Assembly (NCBI RefSeq): GCF_030411995.1
Contig: NZ_JASNRC010000014.1
Coordinates: 41,384-94,849 of the forward strand
Direction of reading: 5' to 3'
Length of the DNA: 53,466 bases
Source of the DNA: Massilia sp. YIM B02769
GTDB lineage: Bacteria > Pseudomonadota > Gammaproteobacteria > Burkholderiales > Burkholderiaceae_D
In this document: piece after piece, positions 45,597-53,466 of the stretch
Numbering within the stretch: the stretch's first letter is position 1
How the letters are laid out: each line of letters starts with the position of its first letter
Program-made: the position numbers and the translations under genes
Notes under the pieces: model-generated
Database searches by the model: none
Told to the model about the DNA's origin: nothing
Seen by the model: only the letters and a program-made list of their open reading frames with translations

Positions 45597-46961
45597 TTAG
45601 CGTGCAGCCATCGCGTTGCCGCCCGGGGTCAGCAGCGAGAAGCGGTGGTTCATCTCGGCGGCAGCCATCTTGAAGCGTGCCAGTTCTGCCGAGGTCAGCG
45701 GTGCCTGGGTCAGGCCTTTGAGTGCGCTTGGATCGCGGGCGACATTGGCCACGCGGAACTCGTAGTGCAGGTGGGCGCCGGTCGACCAGCCGGTCGAGCC
45801 GACGTAGCCGATCACCTGGCCCTGGCTGACCTTGGCGCCCTTGCGCATGCCGGTGCCGATACGGCTCATGTGGGCATAGGCGGTGCTGTAGTTGTTCCAG
45901 TGCTTCAGGACGACCATGTTGCCGTAGCCATTGCCCACACCAGCGAAATCGACGGTGCCGTCGCCGGCGGCGCGGATCGGGGTGCCGGTTGGCGCGGCGT
46001 AGTCGATGCCCTTGTGCGCTTTCCACTTGCCCGAGATCGGGTGGATACGGTTCGAGAAGCCCGACGACACGCGCGAGAAGGCGATCGGCGACTTGAGGAA
46101 GGCTTTTTTCAGCGACTTGCCGTCCAGGCTGTAGTAGCCGCCCTGCTTGCTGACCGGGTCTTCGAACCAGACGGCCTGGTAGCTGGTGCCGCGGTTGATG
46201 AATTCGCCAGCCAGGATGCGGCCGGTCTTGACCATTTCGCCGTCGAGCCAGAAGGTTTCGTAGACGACGTTGAAACGGTCGCCACGCTTGATGTCGTTGC
46301 GGAAGTCGATGTTGGTCGAGAACATCTGGACGATTTCGCTGACGACGGAATCCGGGATCGAGCCGCCGTCGACATTCGCGTCGGTGGCCGAGTAGAGCGA
46401 GGAGGAATTGATCTGGCGCGAACGCATTTCGACGCGGCGCTCGAGCTTGGCAGGCGCCTCGCTGGCCACGAAGCCTTCGCCCTTGCGTGCGATGGTCAGG
46501 ATCGTCGGTGCGTTATCTTTGCCGGGGATGGTGGCGCGCAGCGAGAGCAGCAGGCCGTTTTCATCGGTCTCGGCTTGCAGGCGCTTGCCGTTTTTCAGCG
46601 CCAGCACGCGGCGGGCGAGTTTGTCGGTGCGGATGAACTTTTGTGCGTCGGCGTCGTCAACGCCCATGCGGCTCAGGGTGGAACCGATCGAGTCGCCGGA
46701 ACGAACACTTTCCTGACGGATGAATTGCTGTTCGTCTTCCTGCAGCGCGGCGATCTGGTCGGCCAGGTTTGGCAGGGCCAGGTCTTCGGCAACCGATTTG
46801 ACCGGCATGTCTGCTGCGTCGGGGGCGATCGGAGCGACGGCGACTGCGCCGAATGCGCACAGCGCCAGGGCGACCGCGCCGGCGCCGACGATGCGGGTCT
46901 TGCGACTCGTGTCGGCCAGGCCGAACCAGCGTTTGCCGGTGATTTTATGTATAGGGTTCAT
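45597..46961 (-). CDS. M23 family peptidoglycan endopeptidase
   Basis: A 454-residue protein with a basic N terminus and one membrane anchor (about residues 24-46, GAGAVALALCAFGAVAV). A long central region, including a LysM/OapA-like N-terminal part (VRSGDSIGSTLSRMGV), leads to the M23 (LytM) domain near residues 310-410. The zinc ligands are in KGIDYAAPTG (HxxxD context) and GAHLHYEFR. It should cut peptide cross-links in the periplasm, as MepM does. The anmK neighbour fits wall turnover. It is divergent from tyrS. Confidence 0.92.
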   Translation of the reverse strand: MNPIHKITGKRWFGLADTSRKTRIVGAGAVALALCAFGAVAVAPIAPDAADMPVKSVAEDLALPNLADQIAALQEDEQQFIRQESVRSGDSIGSTLSRMGVDDADAQKFIRTDKLARRVLALKNGKRLQAETDENGLLLSLRATIPGKDNAPTILTIARKGEGFVASEAPAKLERRVEMRSRQINSSSLYSATDANVDGGSIPDSVVSEIVQMFSTNIDFRNDIKRGDRFNVVYETFWLDGEMVKTGRILAGEFINRGTSYQAVWFEDPVSKQGGYYSLDGKSLKKAFLKSPIAFSRVSSGFSNRIHPISGKWKAHKGIDYAAPTGTPIRAAGDGTVDFAGVGNGYGNMVVLKHWNNYSTAYAHMSRIGTGMRKGAKVSQGQVIGYVGSTGWSTGAHLHYEFRVANVARDPSALKGLTQAPLTSAELARFKMAAAEMNHRFSLLTPGGNAMAAR

Positions 46962-47054
46962 GCAATCAGTTAAAATTTACCGCTTGAACTTCTCACCTAT
47001 TTTGTTCTTGTTGTTTTGAAAAGTTTTCTTACGGCAAGATTGATGGGATCGAGC

Positions 47055-47063
47055 ATTATACCA
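47055..47063 (-). promoter_or_regulatory. Extended -10 promoter for the M23 gene
   Basis: Reads TGGTATAAT on the minus strand, an extended -10 element (TGnTATAAT), 94 bases before the M23 start codon. Extended -10 promoters do not need a strong -35, and none is seen. Confidence 0.55.
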
Positions 47064-47111
47064 AACTACGCGCTCCTACAACCGTTTTAGCCATATTCCT
47101 ACAAGAAATTT

Positions 47112-48374
47112 ATGACATCCTCCGCGACTTCAGGTAATAGCAATTTAGCAAGTAATGCCGTTCTGCCCTTGTCGGACAAGGTGCAGGAGGCGCTTGCGAT
47201 CACCAAGCGCGGTGTCGACGAACTGCTGATCGAAAGCGAATTTGCACAAAAGCTGGCCCGCTCCGAGCAAAACGGCGTACCGCTGCGCATCAAACTGGGC
47301 GCCGACCCGACCGCGCCCGACCTGCACCTCGGCCACACCGTGGTGCTGAACAAGCTGCGCCAGCTGCAAGACCTCGGCCACGAAGTCACCTTCCTGATCG
47401 GTGACTTCACCTCGATGATTGGCGACCCGTCGGGCCGCAATGCCACCCGCCCGCCGCTGACCCGCGAGCAGATCGAGGAAAACGCACAAACCTACTTCCG
47501 CCAGGTGGGCCTGATCCTGGACCCGGAACGCACGAAGATGCGCTACAACTCTGAGTGGTGCGACCCGCTGGGCGCGCGCGGCATGATTCAACTGGCCTCG
47601 CGCTACACCGTGGCGCGCATGATGGAACGCGACGACTTCACCAAGCGCTACAAGAGTGGGACCCCGATTGCTGTTCATGAGTTCCTCTATCCCTTGATGC
47701 AAGGCTACGATTCGGTCGCTTTGAAATCAGACCTTGAGCTAGGTGGAACGGACCAGAAATTCAACCTGCTGGTTGGCCGCGAACTTCAGAAAGACTACGG
47801 GCAAGAACCGCAGTGCATTCTGACCATGCCGCTGCTCGAAGGCCTGGACGGCGTCGACAAGATGTCCAAGTCCAAGAACAACTACATCGGCATCACCGAG
47901 GCGGCCAACATGATGTTCGGCAAGCTGATGAGTATTTCCGACACCATGATGTGGAAATATTTCGAGCTGCTGTCCTTCCGTCCGCTGGCCGACATCGCCG
48001 CCCTGAGGGCCGCCACCGAAGGCGGCGCCAACCCGCGCGATGCGAAAGTGGCGCTGGCCAAGGAAATCGTCACCCGCTTCCACTCGGCCCAGGCCGCCGA
48101 CGATGCGCTGGCCGATTTCGTGAATCGCTCGAAAGGCGGCATTCCTGACGACGTGCCTGAAGTAAACGTGTCAGGCGCGCCGCTGGGCGTGGCCCAGTTG
48201 CTGAAGGCTACCGGCCTGTGCGCCTCGACCTCGGAAGCCATGCGCATGATCGACCAGGGCGGCGTGCGCATCGACGGCGGCGTGGTGAGCGACAAGGGCC
48301 TGCAAGTCGAGGCCGGCACCTTCGTGATGCAAGTCGGCAAGCGCAAGTTCGCCCGCGTGACCTTCACTGGATGA
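47112..48374 (+). CDS. tyrS: Tyrosyl-tRNA synthetase
   Basis: A 420-residue class I synthetase. The HIGH motif is HLGHTVVLNKLRQL and the KMSKS motif is KMSKSKNNYIGI. An S4-type RNA-binding domain forms the C terminus (about 350-420). The length and the HLGH/KMSKS spacing point to the long TyrS form common in betaproteobacteria. Its stop codon overlaps the dtd start (ATGA). Confidence 0.97.
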   Translation: MTSSATSGNSNLASNAVLPLSDKVQEALAITKRGVDELLIESEFAQKLARSEQNGVPLRIKLGADPTAPDLHLGHTVVLNKLRQLQDLGHEVTFLIGDFTSMIGDPSGRNATRPPLTREQIEENAQTYFRQVGLILDPERTKMRYNSEWCDPLGARGMIQLASRYTVARMMERDDFTKRYKSGTPIAVHEFLYPLMQGYDSVALKSDLELGGTDQKFNLLVGRELQKDYGQEPQCILTMPLLEGLDGVDKMSKSKNNYIGITEAANMMFGKLMSISDTMMWKYFELLSFRPLADIAALRAATEGGANPRDAKVALAKEIVTRFHSAQAADDALADFVNRSKGGIPDDVPEVNVSGAPLGVAQLLKATGLCASTSEAMRMIDQGGVRIDGGVVSDKGLQVEAGTFVMQVGKRKFARVTFTG

Positions 48375-48829
48375 TCGCCCTGCTGCAACGCGTCAGCCAC
48401 GCCAGCGTCGTGGTTGACGGCGCCACCATTGGCGCGATCGAGGCCGGCCTGATGGTGCTGGTCTGCGCCGAGAAGGGCGACACCGAACGCGAGGCCGACG
48501 CCTTGCTGGCCAAGCTGCTCGGCTACCGCGTGTTTTCCGACGAAGCCGGCAAGATGAACCGCAGCGTAACGGATACCTGCGGCGCCTTGCTGCTGGTGCC
48601 GCAGTTCACGCTCGCCGCCGACACCCGCTCCGGCACCCGTCCCTCGTTCTCGCCGGCCGCCAGCCCGGACGACGGCCGCCGCCTGTTCGATCATTTCGTG
48701 CGCCAGGCATGCACACGGCATGGCAAAGTTGAAACCGGTCAATTTGGCGCGGACATGAAAGTATCGCTGACCAATGACGGACCGGTGACGATCTGGCTGC
48801 GTGTTGATCCGGTCGACGTCAAGCGCTGA
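48371..48829 (+). CDS. dtd: D-aminoacyl-tRNA deacylase
   Basis: A 152-residue enzyme that removes D-amino acids from mischarged tRNA. Start ATG at 48371 overlaps tyrS by four bases. The chirality-proofreading GP motif is in TNDGPVTIWL and the other family motif reads PQFTLAADTRSG (SQFTL in E. coli). The coupling with tyrS is meaningful, since D-Tyr-tRNA is a known substrate. Confidence 0.95.
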   Translation: MIALLQRVSHASVVVDGATIGAIEAGLMVLVCAEKGDTEREADALLAKLLGYRVFSDEAGKMNRSVTDTCGALLLVPQFTLAADTRSGTRPSFSPAASPDDGRRLFDHFVRQACTRHGKVETGQFGADMKVSLTNDGPVTIWLRVDPVDVKR

Positions 48830-48884
48830 AACCCGTACTGCCTCATGGCGGTCAATAGAAAGGAGTCCCACTAGGGAGATCGTG

Positions 48885-49544
48885 ATGAAAATCTGGAGTG
48901 ATTCGTTTACCGAAGGCGGCCTGATTCCGCCGGAATGCGCTTTCGCCGTCATCGACCCGGCCACCCACGTGCGCCTGTCGAGCAACCGCAATCCCCACCT
49001 GGCCTGGGACGACGTACCCGCCGGCACCCAGTCGCTGGTGCTGCTCTGCCACGACCGCGACGTGCCGACCGACGGCACCGACGTCAACAAGGAAGGCAAA
49101 ACCGTTCCCGAAGACCTGAAGCGCGCCGATTTCTATCACTGGACCCTGGTCGACATTCCGCCCAGCCTGAAGTCGCTGGCCGAAGGCCAGTTCTCCGACA
49201 TGGTCACGCCGGGCGGCAAATCCGGTCCGAACCTGCCTTTCCTGGTCAAGAACGGCACCGAGCACCAGCTGCGCCAGGGCACCAACGACTACACCGGCTG
49301 GTTCGCGGCCGACCCCGACATGGCCGGCGAGTACTTCGGCTACGACGGTCCTTGCCCGCCCTGGAACGACGAGCGCGTGCATACCTACGTGTTTACCATC
49401 TACGCGCTGGACATCGCCCAGCTGCCGCTGGAAGGGACCTTCACCGGCCAGGAAGCACGCCTCGCCATGCGCGGCCACATCCTCGACGAGGCCCAGATCT
49501 TCGGCGTGTACTCGCTCAATCCCCAAGTCGCGTCCACGCTGTAA
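48885..49544 (+). CDS. YbhB/YbcL family Raf-kinase-inhibitor-like protein
   Basis: A 219-residue PEBP-family protein. The start MKIWSDSFTEGGLIPPECAF at 48885 is chosen by the AGGGAG ribosome site. Ligand-pocket motifs HLAWDDVPAGTQSLVL, DFYHWTLVDIP and YDGPCPPWNDERVHTYVF are present. Bacterial members have no settled function. It follows dtd after a short gap and ends just before a hairpin. Confidence 0.9.
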   Translation: MKIWSDSFTEGGLIPPECAFAVIDPATHVRLSSNRNPHLAWDDVPAGTQSLVLLCHDRDVPTDGTDVNKEGKTVPEDLKRADFYHWTLVDIPPSLKSLAEGQFSDMVTPGGKSGPNLPFLVKNGTEHQLRQGTNDYTGWFAADPDMAGEYFGYDGPCPPWNDERVHTYVFTIYALDIAQLPLEGTFTGQEARLAMRGHILDEAQIFGVYSLNPQVASTL

Positions 49545-49550
49545 TCCCAC

Positions 49551-49575
49551 GCCCCGGTTTCCGGGGCTATTTCTT
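49551..49575 (+). terminator. Hairpin between YbhB-like and phosphatase genes
   Basis: Arms GCCCCGG and CCGGGGC with loop TTT, then a T-rich tract (TATTTCTTCTTC). It ends only a few bases ahead of the next ATG at 49580, so it may both terminate and limit translation of that gene. Confidence 0.6.
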
Positions 49576-49579
49576 CTTC

Positions 49580-50236
49580 ATGCAAAACACACCTCCTACC
49601 CGGATCGTGCTGATCCGCCACGGCGAAACCGCCTGGAACGCCGAACGCCGCCTGCAAGGCCACCTCGATATCGACCTGAATGCCGAAGGCGAGCGCCAGG
49701 CGCGCGCCCTGGCCGCGGCGCTGGCCGGCGAACACGTCGACGTGCTGGTGTCGAGCGACCTGGCGCGCGCCGCCCAGACCGCGAAAGCCCTGGGCGACAA
49801 GCGCGACCAGCCGCTCTACATCGACGGCCGCCTGCGCGAACGCTGCTACGGCGGCTTCGAAGGCTTGCTGTATGCCGAGATCGAACAGCATTTCCCAAAA
49901 GAGTTTGCCGCCTGGCAGGCGCGCGACGTCGATGCCGTGCTGCCGCCGGGGAAGAATCAGGGCGAAACCTTCCGCCAGTTCTATGACCGCGTGGTGCCTG
50001 CCATCCTCGGCTGGGCCGAAGACAACCTGGGCAAGTCGCTTGCGCTGGTGGCCCATGGCGGCGTGCTCGAGTGTGCCTACCGCGCCGCGCTCGGTTTGCC
50101 GCTGGAAACGCCGCGCGACTTCAAGGTATTGAATGCCAGCATCAACCGCTTTATCGTACGCGACGGCAAGCTCGAGCTGGTGAGCTGGGGCGAGGTGGAC
50201 CACCTGCGTCCGGCCGTGATGGATGACCTCGGGTAG
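49580..50236 (+). CDS. Histidine phosphatase family protein
   Basis: A 218-residue protein of the phosphoglycerate-mutase-like superfamily. The catalytic RHG motif is LIRHGETAWN (about residues 12-21); the second His is in LVAHGGVLE near residue 157. The pocket around LQGHLDIDLN and ERCYGGFEGL resembles GpmB/CobC-type phosphatases; the substrate is unknown. No ribosome site is evident, as a hairpin occupies the region just upstream of the ATG. Confidence 0.9.
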   Translation: MQNTPPTRIVLIRHGETAWNAERRLQGHLDIDLNAEGERQARALAAALAGEHVDVLVSSDLARAAQTAKALGDKRDQPLYIDGRLRERCYGGFEGLLYAEIEQHFPKEFAAWQARDVDAVLPPGKNQGETFRQFYDRVVPAILGWAEDNLGKSLALVAHGGVLECAYRAALGLPLETPRDFKVLNASINRFIVRDGKLELVSWGEVDHLRPAVMDDLG

Positions 50237-50365
50237 CCATTAATTTTCCGGCTGTCCACAGTAAATTGTGCCGTTCGCGACAGTTCGCGAAAAATTTTGC
50301 TGATAATTTGAGCAGCGATTCGGGTAAAATAGCAGGTTCCCGCAAATTCTTACCCCATTCCCGCT

Positions 50366-51391
50366 GTGCAAATCGGTCCGTATTTACTTCGCAATAATGT
50401 CTTTGTCGCACCCATGGCGGGTGTGACCGACCGTCCGTTCCGCCAGCTGTGCAAGCAATTGGGCGCGGGCTATGCGGTTTCGGAAATGGCAGCCTCGAAC
50501 CCGCGCCTGTGGGCCAGCGAAAAGACCAGCCGCCGCACCGACCACGAAGGCGAAATGGAGCCGAAGGCGGTGCAGATCGCAGGCGCCGATCCGCAAGACC
50601 TGGCCGATTGCGCCCGTCACAACGTCGAGCGCGGTGCCCAGATCATCGACATCAACATGGGTTGCCCGGTGAAAAAGGTGTGCAACAGCTGGTGCGGTTC
50701 GGCCCTGCTGCAGCACGAAGACCTGGTCGAGCGTATTTTAAATTCAGTGGTGCAAGCGGTGGACGTGCCGGTGACGCTGAAGTTCCGCACCGGCTGGGAC
50801 CGCGAAAACAAGAACGCGCTGCGCATCGCGCGCATGGCCGAGCAGGCCGGCATCCAGATGCTGACCCTGCACGGCCGCACCCGCGCCGACGGCTACAAGG
50901 GCGAGGCCGAGTACGACACCATCCGCGCCGTGAAGGCGGCGGTCGGGATTCCGGTGGTCGCGAATGGCGACATCACCACGCCGGAAAAGGCGAAATTTGT
51001 GCTGGACTACACCGGCGCCGATGCGGTGATGATCGGCCGCGCGGCCCAGGGCCGGCCCTGGATCTGCCGCGAAATCGACCATTACCTGCGCACCGGCGAA
51101 CTGCTGCCGGCGCCATTGGTGGAAGAAGTGCGGCACCTGATGAACGAACACCTGCCGGCGCACTATGCCTTCTACGGCGAGTATGTTGGCGTGCGTACGG
51201 CGCGCAAGCACATCGGCTGGTACGTCGAGGATTTGCCGGGTGGCGAGGAATTCCGCCAGCGCATGAACCGGATGGAATCGACGAGCGAACAGCTGGATGC
51301 GGTGGATAAATTCTTCCAATCCCAACTGGGGTTCGGCGAGCGGTTACAATACCGGCCCGCGCAGCCTGACGTTGAGGCACAAGCAGCATAA
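50366..51391 (+). CDS. dusB: tRNA-dihydrouridine synthase B
   Basis: A 341-residue FMN enzyme that reduces uridines of tRNA. GTG start at 50366. The N-terminal APMAGVTDRPFRQLC, the catalytic Cys in GCPVKKVCNSWCGSALL and the GDITTPEKAK and MIGRAAQGRPW motifs fit DusB. It precedes fis in the classic dusB-fis operon. A candidate -10 TAAAAT lies at 50325-50330. Confidence 0.95.
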   Translation: MQIGPYLLRNNVFVAPMAGVTDRPFRQLCKQLGAGYAVSEMAASNPRLWASEKTSRRTDHEGEMEPKAVQIAGADPQDLADCARHNVERGAQIIDINMGCPVKKVCNSWCGSALLQHEDLVERILNSVVQAVDVPVTLKFRTGWDRENKNALRIARMAEQAGIQMLTLHGRTRADGYKGEAEYDTIRAVKAAVGIPVVANGDITTPEKAKFVLDYTGADAVMIGRAAQGRPWICREIDHYLRTGELLPAPLVEEVRHLMNEHLPAHYAFYGEYVGVRTARKHIGWYVEDLPGGEEFRQRMNRMESTSEQLDAVDKFFQSQLGFGERLQYRPAQPDVEAQAA

Positions 51392-51470
51392 AAGTAGTCA
51401 AACAAGAATAAGAACGATGGGGACGTCGCCACGCGGCGAAGCAAACACTAACCAGGATGAAGCAGCAGAC

Positions 51471-51704
51471 ATGAGCAAAGAGAGTATCCAGGAAGTTGTC
51501 CAGAAGAGCCTCGAGGACTATTTCAATGACCTGGGCGAGCAGAAGCCGACGAATATCTACGACATGATGGTCATGACCGTCGAGAAGCCGATCCTCGAAG
51601 TGGTGATGACGCGTGCCGACGGCAACCAGTCGCACGCGGCCCAGATGCTGGGCATCAACCGCAATACCTTGCGCAAGAAACTGCAAGAGCACGGACTGCT
51701 CTAA
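51471..51704 (+). CDS. fis: Fis-family nucleoid protein
   Basis: A 77-residue DNA-binding protein. Start MSKESIQEVVQKSLEDYF at 51471, chosen as the family start; an in-frame ATG 54 bases upstream would add an unusual tail. The helix-turn-helix DGNQSHAAQMLGINRNTLRK is at the C terminus. Fis bends DNA and regulates rRNA and growth-phase genes. It follows dusB. Confidence 0.93.
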   Translation: MSKESIQEVVQKSLEDYFNDLGEQKPTNIYDMMVMTVEKPILEVVMTRADGNQSHAAQMLGINRNTLRKKLQEHGLL

Positions 51705-51794
51705 CGCTTGCCGGCACGAGTGGCCGTGCGCGGGCGCGGCCAGTATGGCGTGCCCTGAATCCGCACAACATTTTCATCAACCTTGGCCACTCCC

Positions 51795-53393
51795 ATGATC
51801 AAACAAGCTCTCATTTCCGTCTCCGACAAGACCGGCGTGCTCGATTTTGCGCGCGCGCTGTCTGCGCTCGGCGTCAACATCCTGTCGACCGGCGGCACCG
51901 CCAAACTGCTGCAGGACAATGGCGTGCCCGTGACGGAAGTTGCCGACTACACCGGCTTCCCGGAAATGCTCGACGGCCGCGTGAAGACCCTGCACCCGAA
52001 GGTCCACGGCGGCATCCTCGCACGCCGCGATTTCCCCGAGCACGTGTCCAAGCTGGAAGAGCACGGCATTCCGCAGATCGACATGGTCGTGGTGAACCTG
52101 TATCCCTTCCAGCAGACCGTGGCGAAAGAACAGTGCTCGCTGGAAGATGCGATCGAGAACATCGACATCGGCGGCCCGACCATGCTGCGTTCGGCGGCCA
52201 AGAACCACAAGGACGTGGTCGTGATCGTCGATCCGGCGGATTACGGCGTGGTGCTGGCGGAAATGAAGGGCGCGGGCGAAGGCACCGGCGCCGTCAGCTA
52301 TGACACCAAGTTCCGCCTGGCCAAGAAAGTGTTCGCGCACACCGCGCAGTACGACGGCGCCATCACCAACTACCTCACCAGCCTGGGCGAGGACAAGCAG
52401 CACGCCACGCGTTCGTCGTATCCGCAGACCATCAATATGTCCTTTGAAAAAGTGCAGGACATGCGCTACGGCGAGAATCCGCACCAGGGCGCCGCGTTCT
52501 ACCGCGACATCACGGCTGTCGACGGCGCGCTGGCCAACTATCGCCAGCTGCAGGGCAAGGAACTCTCGTACAACAACATCGCCGACGCCGATGCGGCCTG
52601 GGAATGCGTGAAGTCGCTCGGTGGCGCATTGGGCAACGCTGAGCAGCCGGCCGGCTGCGTGATCGTCAAGCACGCCAATCCGTGCGGCGTGGCGATCGGC
52701 GTGGATGCGCTGGACGCCTACTCGCGCGCCCTGCAGACCGACCCGACCTCGGCCTTCGGCGGCATCATCGCCTTCAACGTGGAAGTCGACGGCCGTGCGG
52801 CCGAGGCGCTGGCGAAACTGTTCGTCGAAGTGCTGATCGCACCGTCCTTCACCGCGGAAGCGCGCCAGATCATGTCTGCGAAACAAAACGTGCGTTTGCT
52901 GGAAATCCCGCTGGGCGCCGGCCAGAATGCCTACGACGTCAAGCGCGTCGGTGGCGGCCTGCTGGTGCAGTCGCCGGATGCCAAGAACGTGGGCCTGGGC
53001 GAGCTGCGCGTGGTCACCAAGAAGCAGCCGACCCAGCAGCAACTGCAGGACCTGATGTTCGCCTGGCGCGTGGCCAAGTTCGTCAAGTCGAACGCCATCG
53101 TGTTCTGCGGTAACGGCATGACCCTGGGCGTGGGGGCAGGGCAGATGAGCCGTATCGATTCGGCGCGCATCGCCTCGATCAAGGCGCAGAACGCGGGCCT
53201 GTCGTTGGCCGGTTCGGCGGTGGCGTCGGATGCCTTCTTCCCGTTCCGCGACGGGCTGGACGTGGTGGTCGATGCAGGCGCGACCTGCGTGATCCACCCG
53301 GGCGGCTCGATGCGCGACCAGGAAGTGATCGATGCGGCGGATGAGCGTGGCGTCGTGATGCTGTACACCGGGACCCGTCACTTCCGTCATTGA
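51795..53393 (+). CDS. purH: Bifunctional purine biosynthesis protein PurH
   Basis: A 532-residue bifunctional enzyme for the last two steps of IMP synthesis. The N-terminal IMP cyclohydrolase domain starts KQALISVSDKTGVLDFARAL (MGS-like), with STGGTAKLL and KTLHPKVHGGIL. The C-terminal AICAR formyltransferase domain has CVIVKHANPCGVAIG and KFVKSNAIVF. Start ATG at 51795 is preferred to a TTG four codons before. A cut palindromic repeat lies after the stop. Confidence 0.96.
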   Translation: MIKQALISVSDKTGVLDFARALSALGVNILSTGGTAKLLQDNGVPVTEVADYTGFPEMLDGRVKTLHPKVHGGILARRDFPEHVSKLEEHGIPQIDMVVVNLYPFQQTVAKEQCSLEDAIENIDIGGPTMLRSAAKNHKDVVVIVDPADYGVVLAEMKGAGEGTGAVSYDTKFRLAKKVFAHTAQYDGAITNYLTSLGEDKQHATRSSYPQTINMSFEKVQDMRYGENPHQGAAFYRDITAVDGALANYRQLQGKELSYNNIADADAAWECVKSLGGALGNAEQPAGCVIVKHANPCGVAIGVDALDAYSRALQTDPTSAFGGIIAFNVEVDGRAAEALAKLFVEVLIAPSFTAEARQIMSAKQNVRLLEIPLGAGQNAYDVKRVGGGLLVQSPDAKNVGLGELRVVTKKQPTQQQLQDLMFAWRVAKFVKSNAIVFCGNGMTLGVGAGQMSRIDSARIASIKAQNAGLSLAGSAVASDAFFPFRDGLDVVVDAGATCVIHPGGSMRDQEVIDAADERGVVMLYTGTRHFRH

Positions 53394-53442
53394 TTTTTGT
53401 AACATGGCCTGTGCCGATGCGTTGTCACGCGGCGGCGCAAGC

Positions 53443-53466
53443 GTAGGGTGGGCGCCCCGGGCCCCC
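53443..53466. repeat. Truncated palindromic repeat at the window edge
   Basis: The core GTAGGGTGGGCGCCCC matches the repeat family at 14875, but the following bases read GGGCCCCC instead of GTGCCCACG. The window ends here, so the inverted partner cannot be seen. Confidence 0.6.

Overview
This 53.5 kb, GC-rich window looks like core chromosome from a betaproteobacterium of the family Oxalobacteraceae (Massilia/Telluria/Duganella-like). This is an inference from protein content and gene order: argS-SPOR-dsbA-SDR-birA-coaX, rsmB-DUF4390-ntrY-ntrX, def/fmt divergent from lysM-dprA-smg, rplM-rpsI followed by argC-bactofilin-erpA, and anmK-M23 peptidase divergent from tyrS-dtd. Coding density is high and I found no rRNA or tRNA gene, CRISPR array, insertion sequence, prophage or integrase.

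Layout. Positions 94-6352 (minus strand) form one tightly packed operon-like run: argS, a SPOR protein, dsbA, a short-chain dehydrogenase, birA, coaX and a second SPOR protein. Positions 6529-11826 (plus) carry rsmB, a DUF4390 protein and a two-component pair related to NtrY/NtrX whose regulator lacks the AAA+ domain. Positions 11870-14810 hold small conserved genes, a class II glutamine amidotransferase and a degenerate EAL-HDOD protein. Positions 15028-19660 (minus) hold an SPW-repeat membrane protein and cobalamin-dependent metH. Positions 19913-30274 contain an orphan BrnA-like antitoxin gene, fmt-def, a LysM protein, dprA, smg, an ohr/ohrR peroxide-defence pair with a predicted disordered protein, topoisomerase topB, and an orphan addiction-module gene.

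Positions 30315-39700 are the most unusual part. An ABC-2 permease is fused to an M1-aminopeptidase-like domain that appears to have lost its zinc site, and its ATPase partner follows. Then come coq7, an OsmC protein, and a hydrolase-ATPase-permease operon of NatAB type. From 40024 the window is housekeeping again: rplM-rpsI, a patatin, argC, a bactofilin, erpA, anmK, an M23 peptidase, tyrS-dtd, a PEBP-family protein, a histidine phosphatase, dusB-fis and purH.

The most distinctive non-coding signal is a dispersed palindromic repeat (core GTAGGGTGGGC / GTGCCCACGCG). It occurs as inverted pairs at 3-66, 14875-14980 and 35677-35809, as a partly duplicated copy at 20211-20437, and as a cut copy at the right edge. 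All lie just outside genes and resemble REPIN-type elements. A second regulatory signal is a near-identical palindrome upstream of both ohr and ohrR, predicted to be the OhrR operator. No clearly new multi-gene system is evident; the inactive-looking M1/ABC fusion, the AAA+-less NtrX and the repeat family are the best leads.
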